The position numbers and the translations under genes are program-made. DNA of 64,000 nt, from NCBI GenBank assembly GCA_002352205.1, contig DEHZ01000015.1, positions 310,001-374,000 of the forward strand. Direction: 5' to 3'. Shown piece after piece: positions 51,704 to 60,641 of the stretch (the stretch's first letter is position 1; every line of letters starts with the position of its first letter). The DNA comes from Flavobacterium sp. UBA2787 (GTDB lineage Bacteria > Bacteroidota > Bacteroidia > Flavobacteriales > Flavobacteriaceae). The notes below the pieces were generated by a model. It was not told the origin of the DNA and made no database searches. It saw nothing but the letters and a program-made list of their open reading frames with translations.

Positions 51704-53308
51704 TTATTGTTTAGAAACCAATTTACCTGTTTGATCAGCTCCGTTGGACGTGGCTACTCTGTAGTAGTATATTCCGGTTGGAAGGTTCAATGATAATTCA
51801 GTATTATTTTGTGTTAATTCTGTTTTATAAACCAATGCTCCTAAGGTGTTATAAATCGTAAGTTCAGAAGAACTTGCATCTATTCCGGCTAAGTCTATTG
51901 TTAATGAAGACGAGAACGGGTTCGGGTACAATTTTGCGGCATTGTTTGCTGCAGTGGTTGATGGTGTGCTTAGGTTATCGCAACCCGGTGTCATTTCGGC
52001 ATTAATTCCGAACGTGGTTATTCCGCCACTTGTGCTTAATACACGACCTTCGATGTTTACACCTAAATTAAGGATTACTGCTCCGTTGTTTCCAATAACT
52101 GTTCCTTTATAGTCGGCATAATCATTAAGGTTGATAGCACCGTCCACTTTCCAAAACACATTCTCTGCTTTTGCACCGTTGATTAATTCTACAGTGGCAT
52201 AAGTAGATGTAGATAAAGCTCCATTGATTTTGATAACAAAAACAGCATCCGGATTATCTTGTGCGTTTAGAATGACTGTTCCGGTTAATACCGTAGCAGC
52301 ATTCATTAGATAGGTATGTGGTGTTAACACGAGGTCTTGACCAAATGCAGCAGGGAATAATAGTTCGATATCTACCGGAAGGGTGTTTAGGTAGGTGTAA
52401 ACGTTATTTAAATCGGCAGCACATTGTGCAGTAGATACATCCGGGTTTGGGTGAATGGTACCGTCTACATTTTCGGCTTGAAAACCGGTTGTTAATCCAA
52501 CATTAGTTCCGATGTCTCCGGTTACGAATGATATTCCGGTATTGGTTACTTCTCCATTTCCGGAAAACACAGTATAACAAGCAACTGAATTAAGGGGTGG
52601 AGCAACAGGGCCTGTTAGTTCAAGCGTTCCACATCCTAATGGCGTTGTTACAGTTACACCAGATACTGTTATGGCACCTGTGGTAGATAATGCACGACCT
52701 TCTAACAATACGCCACTATTGAAAACGATGGCGGCATTGTTTGCCACAATTGTCCCTTTGATAGACGTGTTAGTAGCAAGGTCAACAAGTCCTTCTATTT
52801 TCCAGAAAACATTGCAGGCTAAGGCACCATTGGTTAAGATAACTTGTGATCCGGCAGCCGATGAGAACGAACCTTCGATTTGAAAAATAAATACTGCGTT
52901 TTCATCTCCATCAGCATCAAGGGTTAGGGTGTTATTTAATGAAGCACTTTCGCCAATGAAATAGGTTCCAGGTTCAAGTGTTTCGCCATTGCCTAACAAA
53001 GATGATGGGAAAAAGTTCGGGATTGCCGCATCCAATTGATTGTAGGCAATTGTTAGGTCTGCAGCAGCAGCGGCTGTTGTGCCGTTTGAATTGTGCATAA
53101 CACCATCTACGTTTCCGAAGTTGTTGTTAGGACCGTTGTTTGTTCCTACATTTCCAGTTAGATGTGAAAGTCCAGTGTTGCTCACTGCACCATTGGTGGA
53201 GAAAAGAGCAAAAGAAGAGGAGGTTCCGAGTACGGGAGCTTGTGCGTTTGCTTGGGTAACAAGACAAGTTAGGGCAACCGAAGTTGCCAATAGTAATAGT
53301 TTATGCAT
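51704..53308 (-). CDS. Paralogous ice-binding-like protein (two DUF3494 domains, T9SS signal)
   Basis: 534 residues with the same layout as its neighbour: signal peptide MHKLLLLATSVALTCLVTQ, DUF3494 domains at ~25-225 and ~235-445 and the identical last residues (TGKLVSKQ). The two genes are separated by a ~200-bp gap containing a full terminator, so each has its own transcript. High similarity over the whole length shows recent duplication; the sorting domain is best conserved. Confidence 0.9.
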   Translation of the reverse strand: MHKLLLLATSVALTCLVTQANAQAPVLGTSSSFALFSTNGAVSNTGLSHLTGNVGTNNGPNNNFGNVDGVMHNSNGTTAAAAADLTIAYNQLDAAIPNFFPSSLLGNGETLEPGTYFIGESASLNNTLTLDADGDENAVFIFQIEGSFSSAAGSQVILTNGALACNVFWKIEGLVDLATNTSIKGTIVANNAAIVFNSGVLLEGRALSTTGAITVSGVTVTTPLGCGTLELTGPVAPPLNSVACYTVFSGNGEVTNTGISFVTGDIGTNVGLTTGFQAENVDGTIHPNPDVSTAQCAADLNNVYTYLNTLPVDIELLFPAAFGQDLVLTPHTYLMNAATVLTGTVILNAQDNPDAVFVIKINGALSTSTYATVELINGAKAENVFWKVDGAINLNDYADYKGTVIGNNGAVILNLGVNIEGRVLSTSGGITTFGINAEMTPGCDNLSTPSTTAANNAAKLYPNPFSSSLTIDLAGIDASSSELTIYNTLGALVYKTELTQNNTELSLNLPTGIYYYRVATSNGADQTGKLVSKQ

Positions 53309-53562
53309 AAATTGGGGCGAACTGTTGTTTATTTGGGACAGTTGATTGTAAATGTATAGCTATAAAAATATATAGCATTCTTAGATTGATTTAGTTTAAA
53401 ATTATTTTTTTTAAAATTGTGAAAAAGTAATTTTTATGAGTAAAAGCAAGGCTTGAGAGAGGATGGTTGAAAAATTGGCATTAGGAAGCTTATTCTTGTT
53501 AAATGATTTTTTTGTGAGAATTGTGCGTTTTTTAGAGATAGTAGTAGGTGGGTTTTGGGCAT

Positions 53563-53600
53563 AAAAAAAACCTTTGTCAGTTTACTTCTGACAAAGGTTT
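53563..53600 (-). terminator. Terminator after the HMA lipoprotein gene
   Basis: Perfect 13-bp arms aaacctttgtcag (53568-53580) / ctgacaaaggttt (53588-53600), A run at 53563-53570. The arms share aaacctttgt with the gldD terminator. Confidence 0.9.
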
Positions 53601-53626
53601 ATGCGGTAGTGATTGTGCTTAGTGAA

Positions 53627-54145
53627 CTATAGTGTTTCTGCTTTTTTAGTAGCACAACACGCTTTTTTCTCTCCGGAAGAACATGATTTTTTTTCTTCCG
53701 TGGTGTTTTCTTTTGCAGCTTCTTCTTTTTTAGCTTTCTTTTTCTTTTTGTCTTTGTTAAAAAGCATTGCTTTGTCGGCAGTGTTTACCACATCTGACAC
53801 TTTATAGGTTTTTCCGTCGGCTGCATTTTCTACAGTTTGAACCAATACTTCAGGTGTTAGCACATTGGTATCATATTCAATAGTTGCTTTTTTGGCTTCA
53901 AAATCGATTTCTGCTTTTTGAACACCATCAAGTTTGGCTAATTTTTTTTCTAAATGTCCGGCACATCCCACTTCGCAATGCATGCCTTCTACCGTGAACG
54001 AAGCTGTTGCCAATTGAGCCGGCTGATCTTGTGTGTGTTCAGTAGTAGCAGTTGCATTTTCGGTGTTTTCTGTTGCTTCTTTTTTGCAACTTACCATCAT
54101 TAATGTTGTTAAAGCGATGGCTGCGATTGTTTGCGTGAATTTCAT
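53627..54145 (-). CDS. HMA-domain lipoprotein with Cys-rich tail (metal binding)
   Basis: 172 residues. Lipobox LMMVSC (Cys20), a Thr/Glu/Gln linker, then a heavy-metal-associated domain (~48-115) with the modified site GMHCEVGCAGHLEKKLAKL: C-x3-C instead of C-x2-C. The C-terminal 40 residues are Lys/Glu-rich and end in a second Cys cluster (KSCSSGEKKACCATKK). Probably a periplasmic copper or other soft-metal sequestering protein. The Cys-rich tail is unusual. Single-gene unit. Confidence 0.85.
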   Translation of the reverse strand: MKFTQTIAAIALTTLMMVSCKKEATENTENATATTEHTQDQPAQLATASFTVEGMHCEVGCAGHLEKKLAKLDGVQKAEIDFEAKKATIEYDTNVLTPEVLVQTVENAADGKTYKVSDVVNTADKAMLFNKDKKKKKAKKEEAAKENTTEEKKSCSSGEKKACCATKKAETL

Positions 54146-54263
54146 AGTTATATTGTTTAAAATGAGTGATATAAATTTTATTTATAAAGCATTACAAAAA
54201 TAACATTTTTTTCGCTTTTTATTTGCCAAAATTAACGGAGTTTTGTGACGCGAAAAATTATCC

Positions 54264-55130
54264 ATGGAAAATAAGAAGTTACGGTTTGTTTATTTAGTGA
54301 TTTTGGCTCTCGTTTGGGGGAGTTCTTTTATTTTGATTAAAAGAGGCTTGGTTGGATTAACGCCCTTTCAACTGGGTTCGCTACGAATGGTTTTTGCAGG
54401 TTTGTTTTTGTTGATTATTGGTTTTAATAGTATCAAGCAAATTCAGCTTCGCCATTGGAAATATTTGGCATTAACTGCCTGTTTTGGCACTTTTATTCCG
54501 GTGTATTTGTTTTCGTATGCTCAAACAGAGATTAGTAGCTCGGTGAGTGCTATTTTGAATTCTCTCACGCCGTTAAATACATTATTGTTGGGGATTTTAT
54601 TATTTAAAATAGATTTTCAACGCCGCCAGATTTATGGAGTATTTATTGGTTTAATCGGTAGTGCTCTGTTGATTTTGAATGGAGCCGCAAATCATCCGGA
54701 ACAGAATTATAATTATGCTATCTTATTAGTTATTGCTTCTGTTTGTTATGCCATGAATGTGAATTTTATTAAAATGTATTTGTCTGATTTAAATCCGTTA
54801 AGCATCACCACCGGAAATTTTATTGTGATGTTGATTCCGGCTTCTATTGTTTTGTATTTCTCCGGTTTTTTTGAAGCAGTTCAAGTTCAGGAAACACAAA
54901 GTGTGATTGGTTATATTGTTATTTTGGGAGTGGTTGGTACTGCTTTGGCGAATATTTTATTTTATAAATTAATTAAAATATCATCGCCTGTTTTTGCTTC
55001 TTCAGTTACTTATTTAATTCCGGTTGTTGCCTTTATGTGGGGTTTGGTTGACAATGAAAGTTTGACTGCTATTCAGTTTTTGGGTGCGGCTATCATTATG
55101 TTTGGGGTTTATCTTTCGGCTAAGAAGTGA
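54264..55130 (+). CDS. EamA-family (DMT) transporter
   Basis: 288 residues with ten hydrophobic helices in two EamA repeats (~8-138 and ~150-287). Family motifs: LALVWGSSFILIKRGL in helix 1 and the second-half counterpart VICYAMNVNFIK-like segment (ASVCYAMNVNFIK). Members export or import small metabolites; the substrate is not predictable. Divergent from the HMA lipoprotein gene. The start ATG at 54264 gives the canonical short N-terminus. Confidence 0.9.
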   Translation: MENKKLRFVYLVILALVWGSSFILIKRGLVGLTPFQLGSLRMVFAGLFLLIIGFNSIKQIQLRHWKYLALTACFGTFIPVYLFSYAQTEISSSVSAILNSLTPLNTLLLGILLFKIDFQRRQIYGVFIGLIGSALLILNGAANHPEQNYNYAILLVIASVCYAMNVNFIKMYLSDLNPLSITTGNFIVMLIPASIVLYFSGFFEAVQVQETQSVIGYIVILGVVGTALANILFYKLIKISSPVFASSVTYLIPVVAFMWGLVDNESLTAIQFLGAAIIMFGVYLSAKK

Positions 55131-55140
55131 TACGTTGTTT

Positions 55141-55345
55141 TGTTTCAGGTTTCAGGTTTGAAGTTTCAGGTTGGTATGTGCTAATAAAGAAAATGTTCCA
55201 TTAAACGAATCTGTTTTCATCCATTATAGCTATGCTATCAAAATCAGCGAAAATCATTTAAATCAGTGTAATCTGTGTTCCATTAAAGCGAAGCGTCTTT
55301 GTGTTCTTAGCGAATTCCTTTGTGTTCTTAGCGGTTAAAAATGAA
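55141..55345. repeat. Satellite block after the EamA gene
   Basis: Contains gtttcaggtttgaagtttcagg (direct words gtttcagg), catccattatagctatgctatc, an aaatcagtgtaatctgtgttcc module and two copies of tttgtgttcttagcg. These are relatives of the words at 46.5 and 48.5 kb. Confidence 0.65.
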
Positions 55346-55369
55346 GTTTCAGCTTTTTATAAATCAGTT

Positions 55370-55405
55370 TAAAAAAAAGACTGCCATTGCTGACAGTCTC
55401 TTTTA
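55370..55405 (-). terminator. Terminator after the M16 operon
   Basis: Arms agactgcca (55378-55386) / tgacagtct (55391-55399), one mismatch, A run at 55371-55378 for leftward transcription. Confidence 0.75.
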
Positions 55406-55423
55406 AAAATTATTTTTTATTGA

Positions 55424-57457
55424 TTATTGAAAATCAGCTTCGCTAACACCTTCATTAACTTTGATGTCGCTAATTTTGATATCTAAATCAAAACCAACAT
55501 TCATCACATAGTTATAAGGAATTTTTAAACCTTTTACATCTCTGTAATCTTTATAAGTAATTGCACTACTTCCTTGCGGAGTTGCTGTTACATCAGCTAC
55601 TTTTAATCCGGTAGCTACTTCATAATAACTTGTTGTTTTACCGTTTACAACAGCATAGCATTCTTTACCGTCTTGGCTTTCAATTCCTTTTAAAGTAATT
55701 CCCTCTTTTTTAAGTAAATTAACTTCAGGAAATGGATGAGCCAGTCCTTTCATGTCTTCCAACATATCTCCTTCTAAATTCATCTTTTGCCCTTGTTGAG
55801 CCATGAATCCGGTATTTCCATTCACCACTTGTTTCATCATACTCATTCCGCTCATGGTTAATTCAATCATTAATTTTCCAGAAGCATCTGTTTTATTTGT
55901 GTAAGCTAATGGAGCAGGAAGTCCCGGAACATTTGTAGAGCCGGTTAAAAACAATGATTTTACATCAGAAACGGCTTTTTGTCCACCAACAGCAGCGATG
56001 TATTTTTCTAAAACAGATTTAGCTGTAACATCAGCACTTACCTTTTTTTCCTCAGGTTTTTCAACTTTGTTTCCGTATTTATCAAAATAGAAGATTGGAA
56101 TGTTTAATTTTTCTAAGCCTGGTAAAACATCGCCTGCTTTACTTACGATTACCACTCTTAAGTTTTCGGCTAAGAAATATTTTTTAGAAACTCTCAACAC
56201 ATCATCAGCTGTAACTGCATTGATGTTTTTGATGTAGTTTTCATAGAAATCTGCCGGTAAACCTTGTGTTTTAGTTTGCAAAGCATAACGAGCAACAGTA
56301 GCCGGTTTTTCAATATCCATTACGAATTTACCGATGTAACCCGCTTTTACGTTTTTCAAGGTTTCTTCAGATACTTTTTCTGTTCTAATGCGTTTGATTT
56401 CTTTCAAAATTTCAACCACAGCACTATCGGTAACTGCATTTCTAACTTGCGTAGTTGCACTAAAGTTTGATGTGTATTTGTTTCCTCTTAAACCTGAACG
56501 AGCACCATAGGTCCAACCATGAGCTTCTCTTAAATTCATGTTTAAGTAACTGTTAAAATCACCACCTAAAATTTGATTTGCTACAATTGCAGCAAAATAA
56601 TCTTTATCAGTCATTTTTAAGTTAGTAATATGAACAGCAGCAATTTCTGATTGAACTGCATTTGGAGCATCAACAAAGTTAATTTGTGTGTATTGAACAT
56701 CTTTTGGATCAGAATAAGACACTTGTGGAGCAACTCCTTTTTTCCAAGTACCAAATAATTTTTCAACGTTAGCTTTTACTTCTGCAAATTTTACATCACC
56801 AACAATTACTAAATAAGCATTTTGAGGTGTGAAATAGGTAGCATAGTTTTGACTAACATCTGCTAAAGTAACTTTGTTAATAGATTCTTCGCTTAAGTAT
56901 TCTCCGTTTGGATGATTTTTTCCATACGCCAATACTCTTTGAACACGTCCAGCAATGGCAGGAACACTTTTTTCTTCCGATTTTAATCCTTCAATTAGTT
57001 TTGCTTTTTCTTTGTCAAATTCTTCTTGTGTAAATACAGGGTTTAATGCACCATCGGCCATTAGTTCCATAATTCTTTTAGAATATTTTGAAAGACCACT
57101 TGCATAAGCTCCATTAGATCCAAAATTAATGCTTGCACCTAAGAAATCAATTTCTTCGTTAAAAGCATCTTTTGAAATGGTTTTTGTTCCGTTTCCAATT
57201 AAGCTACTTGTTAAATCTGAAACACCTTTTTTGGCACCTTCAGTATACGGTGCATTGTCGATGGTTAGATTGTATGAAACTCTTGGAAGTTTATCGTTTT
57301 CAACCACCAAAACTTTTAATCCGTTTTTCAATTCGAAAGTTTGTGGCTTACCAATATTTATTTTAGGAGCCGGTCCCGGTTTTGGTTGAGGTCTATCTTG
57401 TGCTTGCATAGAAAGTGAAATAAACAAGCTCGTTGCTATAATGACTATTTTTTTCAT
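55424..57457 (-). CDS. M16 peptidase-like protein lacking the zinc motif, with C-terminal lipoprotein-type domain
   Basis: 677 residues, signal peptide (1-19). Two M16 half-domains (~35-230 and ~240-440; HPNGEYLSEESINKVTLADV, LREAHGWTYGARSGLRG), but where active members have HxxEH this protein reads VSDLTSSLIGNG, so it cannot bind zinc. The C-terminal ~190 residues (~480-677; AVGGQKAVSDVKSLFLTG, PYNYVMNVGFDLDIKISDI) form an extra LolA-like/outer-membrane-lipoprotein-like domain. It probably pairs with the active subunit encoded 10 bp upstream to form a periplasmic heterodimer like other M16B pairs. Confidence 0.88.
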   Translation of the reverse strand: MKKIVIIATSLFISLSMQAQDRPQPKPGPAPKINIGKPQTFELKNGLKVLVVENDKLPRVSYNLTIDNAPYTEGAKKGVSDLTSSLIGNGTKTISKDAFNEEIDFLGASINFGSNGAYASGLSKYSKRIMELMADGALNPVFTQEEFDKEKAKLIEGLKSEEKSVPAIAGRVQRVLAYGKNHPNGEYLSEESINKVTLADVSQNYATYFTPQNAYLVIVGDVKFAEVKANVEKLFGTWKKGVAPQVSYSDPKDVQYTQINFVDAPNAVQSEIAAVHITNLKMTDKDYFAAIVANQILGGDFNSYLNMNLREAHGWTYGARSGLRGNKYTSNFSATTQVRNAVTDSAVVEILKEIKRIRTEKVSEETLKNVKAGYIGKFVMDIEKPATVARYALQTKTQGLPADFYENYIKNINAVTADDVLRVSKKYFLAENLRVVIVSKAGDVLPGLEKLNIPIFYFDKYGNKVEKPEEKKVSADVTAKSVLEKYIAAVGGQKAVSDVKSLFLTGSTNVPGLPAPLAYTNKTDASGKLMIELTMSGMSMMKQVVNGNTGFMAQQGQKMNLEGDMLEDMKGLAHPFPEVNLLKKEGITLKGIESQDGKECYAVVNGKTTSYYEVATGLKVADVTATPQGSSAITYKDYRDVKGLKIPYNYVMNVGFDLDIKISDIKVNEGVSEADFQ

Positions 57458-57467
57458 GATTGATATC

Positions 57468-58793
57468 TTAATTTTGAGCTTTATCTGATTTAGGAGCGTA
57501 ATCTAATAGTAAACGTTGATTTGGATTTAGGAATTTTTTTGCAGCTTCTCTAATTTCCTCTCTTGTTATAGAACGGTAGATATCAATTTCAGTATTAATT
57601 AAATTAACATCACCATATAACATGTGAAAAGTAGCTAAGTTTCCTGCAATTCCTTCCACAGAAGCATTGCTGTTTACGTATTGATTTTCGTAAATGTTTT
57701 GTAATTTTTGGTATTCTTTTTCAGAAATTAATTCTGTTTGAAGTTTTACGATTTCTTCATCAATTTCTGTCATTAAATTTTCAGGAGTGCTTCCACCCAT
57801 TGGTAATCCGTATAAAATATACAAACCATAATCTTCTTGACTAAAATTGAATGCACCTACTTGTAGAGCCATTTTTTTGTCATCAACTAATTTTTTGTAT
57901 AAACGAGAAGATTTTCCGTCTGATAAAAGTGTAGAAATCATATCTAAAACACGAGCATCTCTTGTTTTCATTGATGGGGTTCTGTAAGAAGCAACAACCA
58001 TTGGAATTTGAATGTTCGGGTCTTCAAAACGAGCTTTGATAGTTTGTGTAATTGGAGCTTCTTCCACTTTAGTTCTCGTTACCGGAGCACCTTTAGGAAT
58101 CACACCAAAATATTTGTCAATCCAAGCTCTTGCTTGAGCAGGATCAAATTGTCCGGCAACAACCAAAGTTGCGTTGTTTGGCACATAATATTTTTTGTTG
58201 AAAGCTTGAAATTCTTCTAAAGTGGCAGCGTCTAAATGTTCCATCGAACCAATGGTTGCCCAACGATAAGGATGTTTAGTGAACATATTCTTTTTTACTT
58301 CAGAAATTAAATTTCCGTAAGGTTGATTGTCAACACGAAGACGTTTTTCTTCTTTTACAACTTCGTTTTGCGTATCTACACCGATTTGGTTAATAACAGG
58401 GTGCAATAAACGTTCTGATTCCATCCATAAACCTAATTCTAAGTTGTTTGATGGGAAGATTTCGTAGTAATACGTTCTGTCGTCTGAAGTGTTTGCGTTG
58501 TTTGTTCCTCCGTTTCCGGTTACAATTTTAAACCATTCACCACGTCCGATGTTTTGTGTTCCTTCAAACAAAAGGTGCTCAAAAAAGTGAGCAAAACCTG
58601 TTCTTTCAGGATTTTCATCTTTTGCACCTACGTGATACATTACAGATGTAATAACCACCGGAGCCGAATTGTCTTGGTGTAAAATCACATGCATACCGTT
58701 ATTTAGCGTGTAATGTTCGAACTCTACTTTTTGAGCAGAAACTGTACCTCCAAGCATAAGAACTGAACTTAAAGCCATTAAAGATTTTTTCAT
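57468..58793 (-). CDS. M16 family zinc metallopeptidase, catalytic subunit
   Basis: 441 residues with a signal peptide (1-20). The inverted zinc motif is H69-F-F-E72-H73 (FAHFFEHLLFEGT), with the further glutamate in NEVVKEEKRLR. Two M16 half-domains fit the short M16B type, which act as pairs of an active and an inactive subunit. It is first in the operon with the zinc-less partner 10 bp downstream. Substrates are likely short peptides in the periplasm. Confidence 0.92.
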   Translation of the reverse strand: MKKSLMALSSVLMLGGTVSAQKVEFEHYTLNNGMHVILHQDNSAPVVITSVMYHVGAKDENPERTGFAHFFEHLLFEGTQNIGRGEWFKIVTGNGGTNNANTSDDRTYYYEIFPSNNLELGLWMESERLLHPVINQIGVDTQNEVVKEEKRLRVDNQPYGNLISEVKKNMFTKHPYRWATIGSMEHLDAATLEEFQAFNKKYYVPNNATLVVAGQFDPAQARAWIDKYFGVIPKGAPVTRTKVEEAPITQTIKARFEDPNIQIPMVVASYRTPSMKTRDARVLDMISTLLSDGKSSRLYKKLVDDKKMALQVGAFNFSQEDYGLYILYGLPMGGSTPENLMTEIDEEIVKLQTELISEKEYQKLQNIYENQYVNSNASVEGIAGNLATFHMLYGDVNLINTEIDIYRSITREEIREAAKKFLNPNQRLLLDYAPKSDKAQN

Positions 58794-58932
58794 AAAAATT
58801 AGTTATTTATTTTTTTGCTTTTAAATAAGTATGCAATTTCGGGATTTTGTTACAGTTTTTTTCAATTTTTATTAAAAAAATCAATCAGGAATGCCATATT
58901 TTTTTTGAGATAAATATATTTTGAAGTTTAAG

Positions 58933-58962
58933 TTGTGTGATTCATAATTAGTTGTATATTTG
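58933..58962 (+). promoter_or_regulatory. Promoter of rplU-rpmA
   Basis: -7 box tatatttg (58955-58962) is a full match to TAnnTTTG and a ttg at 58933-58935 sits about 20 bp upstream at the -33 position. The transcript would have a ~27-base leader. Confidence 0.65.
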
Positions 58963-58994
58963 CAAACTTAAAAATTAATTAAAAACACATTGTT

Positions 58995-59621
58995 ATGTAC
59001 GCAATCGTAGAGATAGCAGGGCAACAATTTAAAGTAAGCAAAGACCAAAAAGTATTTGTTCACCGTTTAGCATCTGAAGAAGGAAGCAAAGTTTCTTTCG
59101 ATAAAGTGATGTTGTTAGACGATAATGGAACAGTTACTATAGGCGCCCCCGCTATAGAAGGAGCTTCAGTAGAAGCCAAAGTGTTACAACACTTAAAAGG
59201 TGATAAAGTAATCGTTTTCAAAAAGAAAAGAAGAAAAGGTTACAAAAAGAAAAACGGACACAGACAGTCATTTACGCAAATTGTTGTGGAAGGTATTTTA
59301 GCTTCAGGAACAAAGAAAGCGGCTGCAAAATCTGAAAGTCCTAAAGCTCCAAAAGCAACTAAATCAGCTGATGATTTAACGCTTATTGAAGGAGTTGGAC
59401 CAGTTGCTGCTGAAGTATTAGCTGCTGCCGGAATAACTACTTTTGCTAAATTAGCAAAATCTAAAGCGGATGATGTTAAAACTATCTTAGAAGCATCTGA
59501 CGCTAAAGTATCACATTTAGATCCAACTACTTGGGCTCAACAAGCACAATTAGCTGCTGATGGCAAAATGGATGAATTAAAAAAATTACAAGATGAATTA
59601 AATGGCGGTAGAGCTGTTTAA
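58995..59621 (+). CDS. rplU: 50S ribosomal protein L21 with HhH extension
   Basis: 208 residues, twice the usual ~103. Residues 1-102 are L21 (MYAIVEIAGQQFKVSKDQ, KKRRKGYKKKNGHRQ, which contacts 23S rRNA). Residues ~105-208 add a linker and a helix-hairpin-helix domain (LTLIEGVGPVAAEVLAAAGI) as seen in Bacteroidota L21. The role of the extension is not known; HhH domains usually contact nucleic acid. First gene of the rplU-rpmA operon. Confidence 0.96.
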   Translation: MYAIVEIAGQQFKVSKDQKVFVHRLASEEGSKVSFDKVMLLDDNGTVTIGAPAIEGASVEAKVLQHLKGDKVIVFKKKRRKGYKKKNGHRQSFTQIVVEGILASGTKKAAAKSESPKAPKATKSADDLTLIEGVGPVAAEVLAAAGITTFAKLAKSKADDVKTILEASDAKVSHLDPTTWAQQAQLAADGKMDELKKLQDELNGGRAV

Positions 59622-59652
59622 TTTTAATATTAACTTATAAAACCCTAACATC

Positions 59653-59913
59653 ATGGCTCACAAGAAAGGTGTCGGTAGTTCCAAGAATGGTAGAGAATCA
59701 GAATCGAAACGTTTAGGTGTTAAGATTTATGGTGGTCAAGCAGCTATTGCAGGAAATATCATAGTAAGACAAAGAGGTTCTAAACATAATCCGGGAGAAA
59801 ACGTTTACATTAGTAAAGATCACACTTTACATGCAAGAGTTGACGGAGTTGTTAAGTTTCAGAAAAAAGGTGATAACAAATCATTTGTATCTGTTATTCC
59901 TTTTGAAGCATAA
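59653..59913 (+). CDS. rpmA: 50S ribosomal protein L27
   Basis: 86 residues, standard length. [20 protein letters not shown] is the N-terminal arm that reaches the peptidyl-transferase centre, without the cleavable extension of Firmicutes. Follows rplU after 31 bp; ends in a terminator. Confidence 0.97.
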   Translation: MAHKKGVGSSKNGRESESKRLGVKIYGGQAAIAGNIIVRQRGSKHNPGENVYISKDHTLHARVDGVVKFQKKGDNKSFVSVIPFEA

Positions 59914-59936
59914 TTTAGAATTTACTTCAAAATATA

Positions 59937-59966
59937 AAACCCATTTCGAAAGAGATGGGTTTTTTG
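59937..59966 (+). terminator. Terminator after rpmA
   Basis: Arms aaacccat (59937-59944) / atgggttt (59955-59962), extended by tc/ga, then a T run. Confidence 0.85.
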
Positions 59967-59979
59967 GTTTTTTTAATTA

Positions 59980-60552
59980 TTAATTAGATACATTCATCAA
60001 AATTAAATGAAGAATAACAAGTCGTTCTATTTCAGAAAATTTTTCAGAGTTATTTATTAAAGCGACAATGCTTTGCTGGTTTTTATAACCATCAGCCATT
60101 AGATTTGCATATATAGTAAATCGTTTTCTTAAGATGTTCTTTCTAGCATCCTCAGTTTCGTTATTGTAAACTTCTTCTGGACAAGAGGAATAAAAATCTA
60201 ATGTAGTTAGAGAAAGTAAATCAAAAAAATTATCATCAACATTCGTCTTGATAGTTGCTGTTATTTTTTTTGAAATTTCATCATCATTAAAAATTATTTC
60301 GGTTAATTTTAGATAACTTTCTTTGCTTATGTTTTGAATTATTTTACTTTCTAATAAAGATAATTCTGCTTCCTCAAGTAAGTTGAAAATATCTTTTTCA
60401 ATTCCATAACCTTCGGTTAATTTTTGTTGAGTTTTATCTACGATACATTTTTTATAAATAACATCTGAATCCATAGATTTACAACCCGATAAAAAACAAG
60501 AAATTATAAATAAAAAACCAACTAGGAAATACATTTTAATTTTTAAAATCAT
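59980..60552 (-). CDS. Hypothetical lipoprotein
   Basis: 190 residues, lipoprotein signal ending FLSGC (Cys24). The mature part is helical and acidic (KCIVDKTQQKLTEGYG, LLEEAELSLLESKII, RKRFTIYANLMADGYKNQ). No domain recognised. Single gene between two terminators. Confidence 0.6.
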   Translation of the reverse strand: MILKIKMYFLVGFLFIISCFLSGCKSMDSDVIYKKCIVDKTQQKLTEGYGIEKDIFNLLEEAELSLLESKIIQNISKESYLKLTEIIFNDDEISKKITATIKTNVDDNFFDLLSLTTLDFYSSCPEEVYNNETEDARKNILRKRFTIYANLMADGYKNQQSIVALINNSEKFSEIERLVILHLILMNVSN

Positions 60553-60566
60553 AGTACAAGTTTAAA

Positions 60567-60595
60567 CAAAAAAACCCTCACTTTTCAGCAAGGGT
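60567..60595 (-). terminator. Terminator after ahcY
   Basis: On the coding strand acccttgct-gaaa-agtgagggt (two mismatches), followed by a seven-base U run (A at 60568-60574). Confidence 0.65.
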
Positions 60596-60641
60596 AATTT
60601 TAAATTTCAAAGTCTTAGTACTTACTACTAAAATCTTACTA

